Source of the DNA: Viridothelium virens
Lineage: Eukaryota > Ascomycota > Dothideomycetes > Trypetheliales > Trypetheliaceae
DNA length: 64,000 nt
Direction: 5' to 3'
Assembly (NCBI GenBank): GCA_010094025.1
Contig: ML991798.1
Span: 186,001 to 250,000, forward strand
Shown: piece by piece, positions 22,122 to 33,900 of the stretch
How the letters are laid out: every line of letters begins with the position of its first letter
How positions within the stretch are numbered: position 1 is the first letter of the stretch
The notes under the pieces: generated by a model
Seen by the model: only the letters and a program-made list of their open reading frames with translations
Databases searched by the model: none
What the model was told of the DNA's origin: nothing
Made by a program: the position numbers and the translations under genes

Positions 22122-23613
22122 GTACTCGGGGTGAAAGTGAATGAGCTGAAAAAATAAGATTGATGGAGTATTACCTCTTACCACCCCACGCGCATCGGTG
22201 CCAAGCTCAACGTTGTACCTACCTAGGTAGCTCTGAAGCTCCGCTGACTAGTAGCACGCACTTCAAGAGCTTTGCTCTGCTTTAACCTCGACTTTTGATC
22301 GCAAGCCGAAGCAGCTTGAACCCCGCTTTCTGTAACCACGAATGTCTGTATAGTGGTGTGTGATGAGAGGGAGGTCAGAACTGTCACGACCGGTGGTAGC
22401 GTTGGAGCTCTAGAATACCCACCTACGTGCATAACACAAAGCAGTTGGCCCATAATTGCATTACACTCGTTCAGAGGATCGTGCGATTCGCAAGGACTAT
22501 GGGCCGGTCCCATACATTGCTGCGTAGGTCATTCTTGCAGATAGTCCCTGTAACTGAATGGTGTCCACTGCTTGTCGTGAGCATGATCAACGGACATCAT
22601 ACCAAGCTATCGTCGAGGTGTTATCAGCTCGAGGCTTGGACAAGGTACTTCGAAGTCCAGATACGACGTACCAAAGTTGCGAGCTTCCGATGCCTGGTTA
22701 ATTCCATGACTTACCTTACTAAGGCTCAGGCTACGTCTGATGTGACCTAGTCCATCGCTTTCCGAGATCGCCGGTGGGATTGTACGGCCATGATTCCGAA
22801 TGAAGTAACTTACCCCCAGCAGGACCCTTCACCCCTTGCAAAGGCTTGTCTGGACTTCATCTTTTGCGACAGAAGGCAACAAACGACCCCAGCTTCGCTT
22901 TCGATGTCTAAAATGTACAAAGGCATTTTATTAAGTGGGATCTTGACTCACACAACTTGTGTGTGGACGACAGTAGGGATTAACGCCGCACAGCTGCATA
23001 CATCAGACGCCCGGCATATCTGCAGACTCTTCAGCCTCATGCAATTTTAGCAGCCTGAGCCATCACCACTGCCACTTTATGTCTGCCGGACTCGATTCCC
23101 TATGAGAAAGACGCTAGACACGAGCTGCGATCCACCGTGGCTAATTTGAGGGACGATCGTAGCGCTTCGATGGACCATATACAGCGCTTCCATTCTTGCA
23201 GTTGGTGGACTGAAGAATTATCTTTACTCATCTGTTTGGTTGGCCGCTTTTGCATTTGTGATATGCTGTTTGCTAGATCCCACTTTGGGGAAGAGTATCC
23301 AACCACACGGCTCCATACAACCCCGGTCTATCAAGGCTGAATTCTGACTCTCCAGGGCTGACAGGCGTATACCTGCTGACAATTGGAGAAATTGTCCTGG
23401 GGTCCTGGTTACGGAGCCCTGGAAGAGCTGCGCCAGCCTGGCTACCCTCGGTCGACTTGTGCAATCGTGAGCAGCCTTGTCATGGCTAAAATCATACGGC
23501 ATAAAAGAGCGTCTCTGCCATGGCTGGCCTAAATTCCCCCTTGCCCCATCCCGTCCTGTAGTTCTACAGCCTTTTCATTTCATGACTCGCGCTGCGTCGT
23601 CTTTGTAAAGATC
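22122..23613. other. 1.5 kb intergenic region
   Basis: No gene recognised. A short palindromic tetranucleotide stretch (ACCTACCTAGGTAG) lies at about 22215-22229. Several frames of 60-107 codons occur on both strands without motifs. The last few hundred bases form the promoter of the DUF6594 gene. Confidence 0.5.
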
Positions 23614-24643
23614 ATGGAGAAGCTGCCCGATAATGTGAAAGGATACCCAAAACTTTCAGTTCTTTTTGGAAAATTTCCTCACGTAGCCTGCTATCGAAAA
23701 TTTTCCAGCCTGGCGCATCGTATATTGCTATATGATCAGGCTAGGATCACCTATCTGGAATCGTACTTACATGAGCTCGAAAAGGCCGATAGCGTTTCGC
23801 AGGATGACAATAGAAGGCGTTATGCCATGGACTGGACATATCTAGAAGGCTTGCATGGTGAAGGACAAGGAATGCAGCGATATCTAGTCGGCAAAATCCG
23901 AGCTGCACTATCGGAATACTGTAAGATCAAGCTTTAAGATTAGCTTAAACCATCTGTGACCCGGTCTAACTCAGGATGATAGATGATCTGTTGCTCAAGC
24001 ACAAGGCTGTCACAGCAATCCCACAGCCCCTGGACTGTGACCGCAGATTTCTCCAGGAATGGCTTGTTCATCAGGACGGGAATGATGTCAGCTTGCAAGG
24101 GCGAGATGCAGCGGCGTATGGCACCATGGAGAATCCTGAATCTTTTGCCGAAGACTTGGCTGTCGGGATGGCTCGTGCAGATGCTGGGCCTTTCCTTAAT
24201 TGGATCGTCGATTCCTTCACTAGTTTCTTTCACCGACAAATCGTCGAGCGTTTTCCCCGTTTGAAAATTAAACAAATGGCATCCCAGGACAACGTCATTG
24301 CCTATAATGGCAGCACGGTCAGAATTGCAAGCGTATTCGCCACCTCGATACCATCCTTGATTCTCTGTAGTAGCATTGCGATTCTTTACTCCGTGAATTC
24401 GACCCCGAAGCGTTTAGGACTGCTCGCATGCTTTTGCATAATATATTCAATTTGCTTAGGCTACTTTTCTCGGCCTCAAGGCGGAGAGATATTTTCGAGC
24501 GTCACCACGTAAGTTCTAATCGACCGGCTTGCTTTCGACTCGTAATTACTGACAGAATGTCTTGCCTACTTAGGTATGCCGCATTAGCCGTGGTGTTCGT
24601 CGCTGCGAGCCTACCAAGCGGGAATGGAACAGCTACTGCATAA
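23614..24643 (+). CDS. DUF6594 fungal membrane protein
   Basis: Exons 23614-23920, 23983-24508 and 24574-24643 encode 300 residues. The start MEKLPDNVKGYPKLSVLFGK and the following FRK-like CYRKFSSLAHRILLYDQARI are the hallmark of DUF6594. So is the YLESYLHELE helix. Three hydrophobic helices close the protein: SVFATSIPSLILCSSIAILY, LGLLACFCIIYSICLGYF and YAALAVVFVAASL, as usual for the family. The first intron's acceptor is the AG at 23981-23982; an earlier AG would give a stop. This large family is expanded in Pezizomycotina and often found in variable or secondary-metabolite regions; its function is unknown. It is the last recognisable gene before the gene-poor stretch that leads to the PKS. 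Confidence 0.88.
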
Positions 24644-27600
24644 GTTGTGGACCGTCTCTGCATACCCTGTTGATGATATTGGGGAGGCTGGTCCTCCAGC
24701 CTCCACCTATTACTTTGATTGCATGTGAGACTACGCACTGACATAGTTTTCGAATTGAACACCGTCGTTCTTTTTTTTCCTTTATTTTCACTTTACGAGT
24801 GTATGAATTGTTCTGATGACTAAGGTAGCTTAGATTGTCCAAGTGCGGCTCTGTGCGCGCCAGATTCTTCTGTGTGTCCACCGAAGCTCGCATGTGAATG
24901 TGAAAAGTGTTATTTACATCGATCTCGATTTGATTCAGAACCTTACCATCCATATTTAGAATGGCTCCGCTGAAACGAGCTTGCACTAGTCCAACAGGGG
25001 GAATATGTAACCACGACGGTATTTTTGATCGTGTGCAATAGCAATTTCGGCCTTTGTGCGCTCAGACTAAACGCGAGTATGTTTCAAAACTTCCCTACAC
25101 TTCCCTCGCCGTCCATTCGATTCGTGCTCGCGTCTTTGAATGGCTTCCACCCCCCTCTCGCTCAGTATCCACTCTCGTTTGAATTTCGGGGAACAGGCAA
25201 GCATACGAGCACCAATTTGGGCTCGCTTAGAGCTTTAGATAGACCTGGACTCCGCATACATACCCGTAGAACACTTAAGATCCAATAGCTAGCTGACCTC
25301 TCCTAGGGAAGCCGGTGACATGGGGCAAGCGCTGTGTAAATGGCGAACGAGGGGTCACAGAAAGATAGCAGAATTATCCATGGAACGCTGGATGAAGGGG
25401 TCCCGAACTGCAGATCATTAATAAATAGCTCACCTCGCCGTTTTCTGTGCTTGTCACGGTTAGCCCCTTTCCCTTCTGGCACTGTCCAGATGACAGAGAG
25501 GTGTGGGCCCGCTGCTTTGCTCAACAGAGTCCTTTCGGTTTCACCTAAACCTATCAGGATATCGACCCCTTGTTGTTGTCATCCAGTCCAACCAACATTT
25601 TGATTTCGCAATACTCATAGGTCTTTCTTCCGTGCTTCCCCAATCACGTCTATATTGCCTACTACATGTCACCCCCGGTCCCCATGGACAAGGCAAATCA
25701 CTCTACCATCCGCTTATTTATGGCAAAGCCGTCGAGTAAGGTCTCTATCAGGCTTCACGCGCCTCTAGCTTACGACCCCTTAGAGCAAGACAAGAAATCA
25801 CAGACAGAGAAGGTCAAAAAATACATAGCTGAAGCACCGCCTCTTCCATGGGAACAATCAGGAGCGCAACCGGCCCATCAGATACAAACGGCAAATCAAG
25901 GACAAACTGGAGGGAAAAAAGAAAAATAGGGTCATGGAAACAGTCCGATTCCAGTGTGTAAACATGCGAAACGAACAAAGAGAACCTCACCACGATCGCG
26001 TCGAATCAGGCTGCAGCGCCCTTACCAACCATTGATGACATCGGAGAGAGCGGTGAAGAAGGAGCAACGGATGTAGGAGCCGAAAACAACGCGTCTTTTC
26101 AATGTATATTTTCTCCCGGGGCCTCTCGGACGCGTTGCAATACGGTCGCATCTCTCACAAGGACACATCACCCTTCAATTTCCCCCAGAACGCAGTTCTC
26201 CTTTGTTAGAACAAAGATACATACTATACGACGGCCAAGATGCTGGCGGAGTCTGTCGGTCCTAACCATTTGACTTTGCCGCTTCGAACTGATGATCACT
26301 GCATACTTTACTGGCCTTGGAGACTATTCCCTTGAGTATCTATTTTCGGACTTGCTTGAAAACCACCATAGATTTCAGATGTTATATTTGCCCCTATTCA
26401 CAGGGTCCAAGTGTCCGCAGGAATGTCCATGCGTAGCATATTATTTGAACCATAAACCGTGAGATAGAGCTCGCTCTATAGATATACCATCTTAGGGTTA
26501 CCCCGAGCCCTCTCCGACGAGAACGCATAGTCTAGCCGATGAGCACGAGCAGGCAACTTCGGCCGGCTGGGTGTGTCTGTTGACAAGAGCTCTTTAATCC
26601 AGACGGACAAGCTCCTCCTCCTACACCTGTAGTTTCTTCTGCGCTAGGAAAGTGCTACGCTCACGGGCATTCTGAGTTCAGAATAGCCATTTCATTGCTG
26701 CAGTAGCTTGATTCTTATCCTGCTTTCTGTTTTGTTCGAAATCGTGCCAAATACGGAGTAGAGGCTCCGAAGACCTGAGGCTCAAGTCAAGCTGCCTCGT
26801 AGAGCCCTAGGGTTCGCAGATGTTCAGACTAGCGGTCGAGCTTCTTGTGCATAGTTCGCCCTATCTCACTAATGTGTTATAATCACATTAAACGGAGGCC
26901 AGCTGAAGGAGAAGCTCCCAGAAGCGTACTTTTAAAGACTTTCCTCAGCAGCAGCGGCTTCGCTAGTATAGGGCGTAGTTTGTGAATCTCAGGATGCTAA
27001 CTGATCCCCAACTTCTTAACATCTTGTAGTTGATTCAGTATCATACGGAATACCGCCATATCAGGCGTAGACGCTCGCTAGAACCCGCCGTAGGATTTCA
27101 AGACAGGATCGTTTCGCTAGCGGTCGATAAAAAGCAGGATCGATAGGTCCGCTCATGGACACACCTCTGCTGGTCTTGTGTAAGGAGACTCTGGCGCACT
27201 TAGATTAAGAATGCTCATTGCTTGTCATTCGACGTAGTCTTCTCGATCTGCGATTTGAGGGCACCCGTACCTCTTGGCTGAGAACTGAATCAACGAGCTG
27301 TAGGAGGTACGATATCGTATGGGTCGTGGTTGAGCAGAGAGTCTTCAAAACCCCAAGTCTCAAATCTGACTGTAGGAACTTGTTGGCTCTCGGATTCAAC
27401 TCGAAGACTTAGAAAATAGAATCGTGACTTTCGGTAGTGCAGCTTCGAGCCCTACCTGGCTAGCTTGATCAGGGATACTCCGTAGATTTCAGATCAAATA
27501 AGGAACACAAGGAGAGCAGCGTATCACATGAAAGATATCGCAGCGGCAGTGAATCGAGAGGAAAGGTAAGTAAGGCAGTAGTATGTGCAAGGTGGGTGTA

Positions 27601-30600
27601 ATAAGGCTGTCAGCTTTGCCTGCGTAGGGTCACGTGAAGACGCGTCTCGCACGGGATTGAAGAGAAGTACATGCGCCCTCCTCTTCCCAGCTAAGCCGTT
27701 GTTCGGAGATGATTGCTTCCGGCCAGCAACGCAATATCAATGCTCAAGATCTCGATGGTTCTGCGATCTAGCCTGTCAAGAATTAGTTTCTCTTGTACTT
27801 GGTTGATTGAGGGACACTCCCCAAGACTTTTCCCTTCAGAGTCACCAGGAATCTCTGTAAGCAAGTCCTAGCGAGCGACCTTCTAATACTCCAGCCACAG
27901 CAGATTAATTCTCACCAAGGTTAGGAGGCTCTCTTTTCCGGATAACGGGTTAAACCCTGTTTCCTCCTGAGTCATCCTATTCTCCACAGCCTCCACGCCG
28001 CTTCCTTCCAACAGCCACCGCCGCATTGCCGCCGGCGGCATTCCAACCCTCACTGAGAACACCAAAGTTAGCACCAAAGTTTCCACCATACCCCACACAC
28101 GTCTTCCATTCGCGAGCTCGCACCCGAGACATCGTACACCGTGAAGGCGCATCCGATGGCCAGCGTGAAATGTCGTCTCGGGACCTCCAAGCAGGTCCAT
28201 ACAGGAAAAATGGGTTCGAATTCATTGTTGAAGGATTGTTGTAGTTCCTTATGTCGAGAAAATGGCGTTGCAACCCAGTTTCTTTAGGATGTCCGCCGAT
28301 CCAAGGGAACCTGGTCATCTACGCTGGTCATCGGTCGCACAGTGGTGCTGGATATGTGCCTCAAAGCATTCGGGATGCTCCTTAGTCTACGTGATGAATT
28401 TATTTTCGACTCTTTCCTACGCACGTCTTGCCAGCTACGTTCGCAGTCTTTCCAGCCACGCCATAGACGTTGCACATTGCCGAGATATACGAGGGACAGG
28501 CTCCTGCAGTCCTCCACGCTTAACGTCCGGTAAGATATCGCTACAGCGAGTCATACTCGATGCTGACTTTGTAGGCGATTGCTTTGTTAGGCACTCGGAG
28601 CTTGCCTAGCGATCGAGTCTTTCCCGAATTCACCTATTGATCTCGACGGAAGCCACATGAGGCTCCTTCAAGCAAGACAAGAGGCTGTAGGAGAGCGGGG
28701 ATTATACAAAGGGCAGGAAAAGGTTGGAAATACCACATACAAGCTTCCGAGCTCTTCACATCTCGCGGCACTTCTGGGAATAGATGAGACAATCATTCAC
28801 AAGTAAGCCTTCTACTTTCGAATCTCCAGTCAATTAGGCCAAAAGCCCCCACAGAGCAAGACCGATGATGGGAAGTGATCGACTCATTTGCGCGAGCTAA
28901 TTTGTAACAGGTCTTGCAAGACCGGGCGAGCATGGTGAGACAGAGTTCCAGGGTCCACACAAGCGAAGTTAAGTCCACAGCACGGACTGAAGTAGACGCC
29001 CTTTCATCTATGATCCATGGAGAATGAGGGGTCGCTTTCTCTCATAGATCCCCCTATATTTGGGGAGCTCTTTAAGTAAGCTCTAAGCCTATGGTTCGCT
29101 AGTCAAGATGATTCTTCCGAAGACGAGCATCGCGCAAGGTTTCCGTCGGGTCAATCTGCAAAACATCATACCGGAAGTTGTCCACGTAGGCTGGTCTGGG
29201 AGAGGTGCTTGCGTTCATCTTTTCGTCGCAGAGCTCGTTCTTCTAGTCTATACCGAAACGCCGTCGATTGCATCAGGCGGCATAACGATAGTCCGGGCCG
29301 AGATAACGAGAGATCCTACGGCCTAGCCACTTAGTCCGTTTGGCCGCATAAACGATGGCCCCTTAAAGTGCCGTACCTCCAGAAGCCAACAGACATATCT
29401 ATGATCACGACCTTATAGTCTTATAGCTGTGCTGTGGCCTGTGAGAAGTGCATCGGCCTTGTCACGCCAACGACTTTCTGTGCGCTTACGAGGGGACCGA
29501 ACAACGCCCAGCGAGCGCAAAGCAGGACATGGGAGCAAATGTGCTTTGAGACGAAATTCGAGATTCACGGTACTACTCCACCAAAATTCAATCATCCTTA
29601 CGTCTACGAATCTTCGATCTCCCCGGCCAACGAGAGTAAAGATTCCCCACTGGTCTTTCATATTCTCCAATTTTATCCGAGAGAATGGATATGCGTCGGG
29701 CAACTAGCTCCAATTTATCTTTTTTCTGCCTGGTACAGACCGCTCGGCTAGACTCTGACATCGCAGTATGCACTCCGCGCATGCACAGAAGCAGTGTATG
29801 CGACTTCATAGGCGAGGCGGAGATGCTTGCAAAGTCCTTCACCGATTCCATTGAGCGGCGAAGCTCAAGGTGCAGTGAATACTTACCTCGGACAAATGTG
29901 TCACCTCATAAAATGTATTCATCCCCATCAGGCCTACAGTGTAGGCTCGGACCTCAGCATGTCGCCTTGCTTGCGGCTCATTGGACGGGACGGCCCTCAC
30001 CAAAAAGTGCATTGAAAGATGGGAGAATTAGCCAACCCGATTGATGGTTATCCGAAGCTAGCAGCACGTTGTGCACGCGTACCTAGAGTACCCGAGATAG
30101 CTCATTATCCGACAGTCGCTGCACTAGCCCACAGGTAGGAGCTTGAGGTATACCTGTATTTATTCTTCACGTGATCGGACTCATTTCTGCTGGCAGAATC
30201 TTCCTCGTGCGTAGGTAGGTCCCAAACAAGGCCAGACATTTGGACGCCAAGCCACATTTGCTGGTACCCCTGGGGACTCGATCCCTTTTCATCATTACTC
30301 CCGTTGTAATTATTTTGAACTCTTCATCACATTTGCCACTATCATTCCAGATCCCAACTAAGAGCCTTGTCCCAGCAGATCGTCTTCTTATCTAAAATTG
30401 AAATTGCACCCCACCACTTACTCTATCGCATCGAGAACGTGGGGTCACAGTGCGGAGTCATGCTTTCGTGCGACAACATGTTCGCGCGACGTCTGAAACG
30501 CAACCGACACTTGATGAGCGCGAAGCATATGGTGCTTAGAAGCCGGCCTTACGAATGGCTGCTAGAGACATGCCAGAGGGCATGGCAGCTGGATCGACAC

Positions 30601-30992
30601 GGCCAACTTTCTGCGGAGTCTGCTCGGGAAGTCTCAGCCTAGCGCTGTACTGCTAAAGATCATCTGCCGAGTTTGCTTCTCAAAAATGGTGCGAAAGACT
30701 TCGACGCCTGGAGCTGAGGTAATGTAGGCTCTTTCGGCGATACGGATATGCTTTAATCCTCGCCTTGATGTTGGGCGCACGAGGTCTCAGCGAGTCTTCC
30801 ACACGCTACTCTATCTTGCGCGCCGCACGCGCCTGTTTCAGTGTAGGGTTGCCTACTGGAACCAAAGGACAGACCACTACGTTCAAGACAATCCTATTGA
30901 CAAATCCACAACGTCTCAAACTACCAGTAATGGGTGTATAAATGAAAATGCAGCCTTCTTGTGCTGAAGAGGGTTCGTCTACAAGATCTTAC
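24644..30992. other. 6.3 kb gene-poor region beside the PKS gene
   Basis: No gene, transposon or RNA gene is recognisable. Base composition looks balanced rather than strongly AT-rich, so there is no sign of heavy repeat-induced point mutation. Reading frames reach at most about 119 codons, on both strands, without motifs. A 9-base perfect inverted repeat lies at 24683-24104+1000, that is 24683-25104 minus 400, see the separate hairpin entry for its exact position. A TAGG dimer lies near 30210. The 3' end of the PKS gene forms the right border. Confidence 0.55.
24683..24704. repeat. perfect 9-base inverted repeat with 4-base loop
   Basis: GGAGGCTGG, loop TCCT, then CCAGCCTCC. It lies 40 bases after the DUF6594 stop codon, so it may form a hairpin in that gene's 3' untranslated region. 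Confidence 0.75.
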
Positions 30993-33900
30993 TTAATTTG
31001 GGAGGGGCTCCCAAGGTGAGCCAGGTCCTTTGACAAACCTCGGGGGGCCCTTCAAACCAGGCGCATCCATCATTTCAATCAACACCACGACCGCTGGATG
31101 CATGCCAGCCGCAACCGCCTCAGCAGTCCACTCCTCCCTCTGCAACTGTCGAAACTCGCGGCCCGATCCCTTACTAATGTCCTCCAATCGCGCAAGCGGG
31201 AGCAGGAGATCGCCCATGTGATGCACGTACAAAACCTTACCTGCGCCACCGGATGGTTCGCCCTTCAGCACATGGGTAACAATGCCAGTACAGACAGTCC
31301 GCGCATGTACAAGGTCCAGGAAGCCTTTCACGTGGTTCACCTTGGGCACCGCCGACAGCTTGTCCATATACAAGATCAGAGCATTCATCCAGTCCAGCTG
31401 CGCAGCTAGCCCCTCTGCGTCCCTACCAGCGCGAATAATGGTCGAGGGACGGTGGATCCATATTGGTAGGCTATAGGACTGATGCACCCGCTCGAGCAAC
31501 CCCTCGATAGCCCACTTGGTCGATCGATACCCTGACGACCCGTCCGTTGGCGGCCTTGGCGCTCCCGGTGAGTTGATGGGCACCTCGCCTATCTCCGCCT
31601 TGTTGGAATATCGCCCTACGGCATTTGAGGATACGACGTGCAGCGGGATGCTGCGTGGCAGACACAAACGGACGAGTTCGATCGTGGAATTGACATTGGC
31701 CGACCGCAGGTCGAAGTATGATTTGAGATGAGACGTGTCAGCACCGTTGTGGATGACTGCTCCCACTTCTTCGAAAATCATTGCTGCGTCTTCCTTGGAG
31801 AGGCCGAGCCTTGGTTTAGCAAGCTCACCTGCGTAGTAAACTACGCGGTCATCCCGTGGCAGCTCCCCGCTTTCCAGCCTCTCCTCAAGTCGTCGTACAG
31901 CGATACAGGTGACCTTCTTGATCGATGGCTGCTCCAGCAGAGCTGCGAGTATATGACGCCCCAGCAAACCACTGACCCCGGTCAAGAGGACTGAACTTGC
32001 ATCTAAAATAGCCATGGCTGCACCTGCGGGTGCAAATGTCTGCTCGGCCAAATCCACCGGTGGACAAGTTTCCGCGTCCCAGTCAATTTCGACGTTCCCC
32101 ATGGGTACGTCACTTCCATTGACCAATGCTTTAGACGTGGCTCGACTTGCAATTTTTGGTACCAGCTCCGAGGGCACGTTTTCCACTGCGAAGAGAACCA
32201 AATTTGCCAGTGTGTCATTGCTCATAACCTTCAACACTGGCATGTTGATCTTCAGAGTCTTCGTGAACCAGGTCCGCAGGTCTATAGAGACGAGCGAGTC
32301 GATACCGAGTTCGGCGCTACGCATGGCCATTAGATCGTCGTCGGCAATTGTCGTTTGCAAGGTCTTGCGTATCTCATTGGAAAATGCTCCTACAATAGTT
32401 AGCCCTGCTCCAGATCTGGAAGAGTTGCACTTTTCGAATGAACATACCTCTGATGATGCTCTGAAGCTCATCTTCTGTCTTGCACTCTGTCAGCAATTCC
32501 TTGATTGGTTTGGCCGCATTCGATCTCTGCGACATCTTTTGCTGGTCTATTTCTGTCAAAAGAAAGTGCGAGAACATAGGGTTCGAGAAGAATGCAGGAG
32601 CATTGGGCGTGTCTATTGAGGTGGCACGAAGAGCTGTGGTAAGTTCCGGCCCGCAGAGAGCAGAGTCAGGACGACCGGCTTCGATAGCCTCGGCGAAAAT
32701 CTGGTGAAAGTCCCCTTCCGAGATGGGCATCGAAGATAGTCTCTGGGTAATCGACTTTAAGACCTTTTTATCACTCCTTTCCAGTAGCCCGATCCCAGCA
32801 ATGGCTCCTAGGTTGACTGCGGTGGCAGCAAGACCACGTTTCCTACGCTGGGCAGCAAGGCCACACATGAAGGTGTTTGCTGCAGCGTAGTTTGCCTGGC
32901 CTACACTGCCAAGAACACCAGTAATTGAAGAGGTGAGAATGAAGAACTCGAGATGTTGATCGTGGAAGATGCGATCTAAGTACAGAGTTCCAAGGACTTT
33001 CGGTTGAAGGACGTCGTTGAGTTGATCGAAGGACATCTTGAGAATCGATGTGTCCCTGAAGAGCGCGGCGCCATTCAAGACGCCGGCGATAGGAGGTAGA
33101 CTTGCACTGATAGCCGAATGTGCTGATTGGAGGGCAGTCTCGTCGGTTATATCGCTATGAATCCATCAGCAGTTGGGAAGGAGGTTTGACCTGGAAGCTC
33201 ACCAAGCAACCACTGCGATCGTGACCCCATTACACTTGTGCGATTCAATCCAGGCAGGGCTCAGCTGAGGCCTTCTGCTGGTGAAAACAAGATTCCTTGC
33301 CCCACGCTCAATCATCCAGTCGAAAAGTGAAGCCCCAAGGGCGGCGGACAAGCCAACGATCCAATACGTCTTATCGTTACCGAAAAGTTGCTGGGTGTCA
33401 AGTCTGGAGATTGTGACTGGCAGCGAATTGCAGGTCGCCCAGTCGATAATTGTCAGCTGATCTGCTGGAAGAGTCCCTTCCAAAAGACTGCCTACGTCAA
33501 CCGGACCGGTCACCAGGTGAGCCTGTTGCAAATTAACGAGATCGCCCTTAGTAAAATTATTGAGAGCACTTCGAAGGACGTCTACAGCGAGAGCGCTATT
33601 TGACAATCCCTGACGAGCATAGATTGTACTTGCGGATTCCTTACGGCAGTGTGATGGGAGATATGACATGATCTCCGTCTCGTTCTCCCATCTTTGAGCA
33701 TCAGAAGTCGAAAGCCCAACGAAAAGTGAGATGCGCTTTGGTAAGATCTGGCTAAGTTCATACTGGGTCAAGTATGGCAAGAGTTTGAGACTCAATCCGA
33801 ATGCTGCGGTGTTTGTTGAATCTGCTGTGAAAAAGAGGTTGAGATCGCGCGCAGATGCTTGAGATTTCAGTGCCGTGGCGAGTGGCTCTACAGCATTGTG

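Noticed and set aside
22790-23050. Plus-strand frame with an internal hydrophobic start (MYKGILLSGIL) and three cysteines
   Set aside because: It might be a tiny secreted protein, but the signal is poor, the reading is short and nothing supports transcription.
25666-25929. Plus-strand frame of 87 codons starting MSPPVPMDKANHS, hydrophilic and protein-like
   Set aside because: It starts with ATG and looks like a plausible small protein, but has no intron, no motif and no context. I could not separate it from chance in a 6 kb gene-poor stretch.
27883-28318. Two overlapping minus-strand frames of 105 and 113 codons in a locally G+C-richer patch
   Set aside because: Neither resembles a known family. 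The overlap in two frames suggests local composition rather than coding.
30367-30642. Plus-strand 91-codon frame just beyond the PKS 3' end
   Set aside because: It lacks an identifiable start context, partner exons or motif, and is antisense to nothing. Not enough evidence for a gene.
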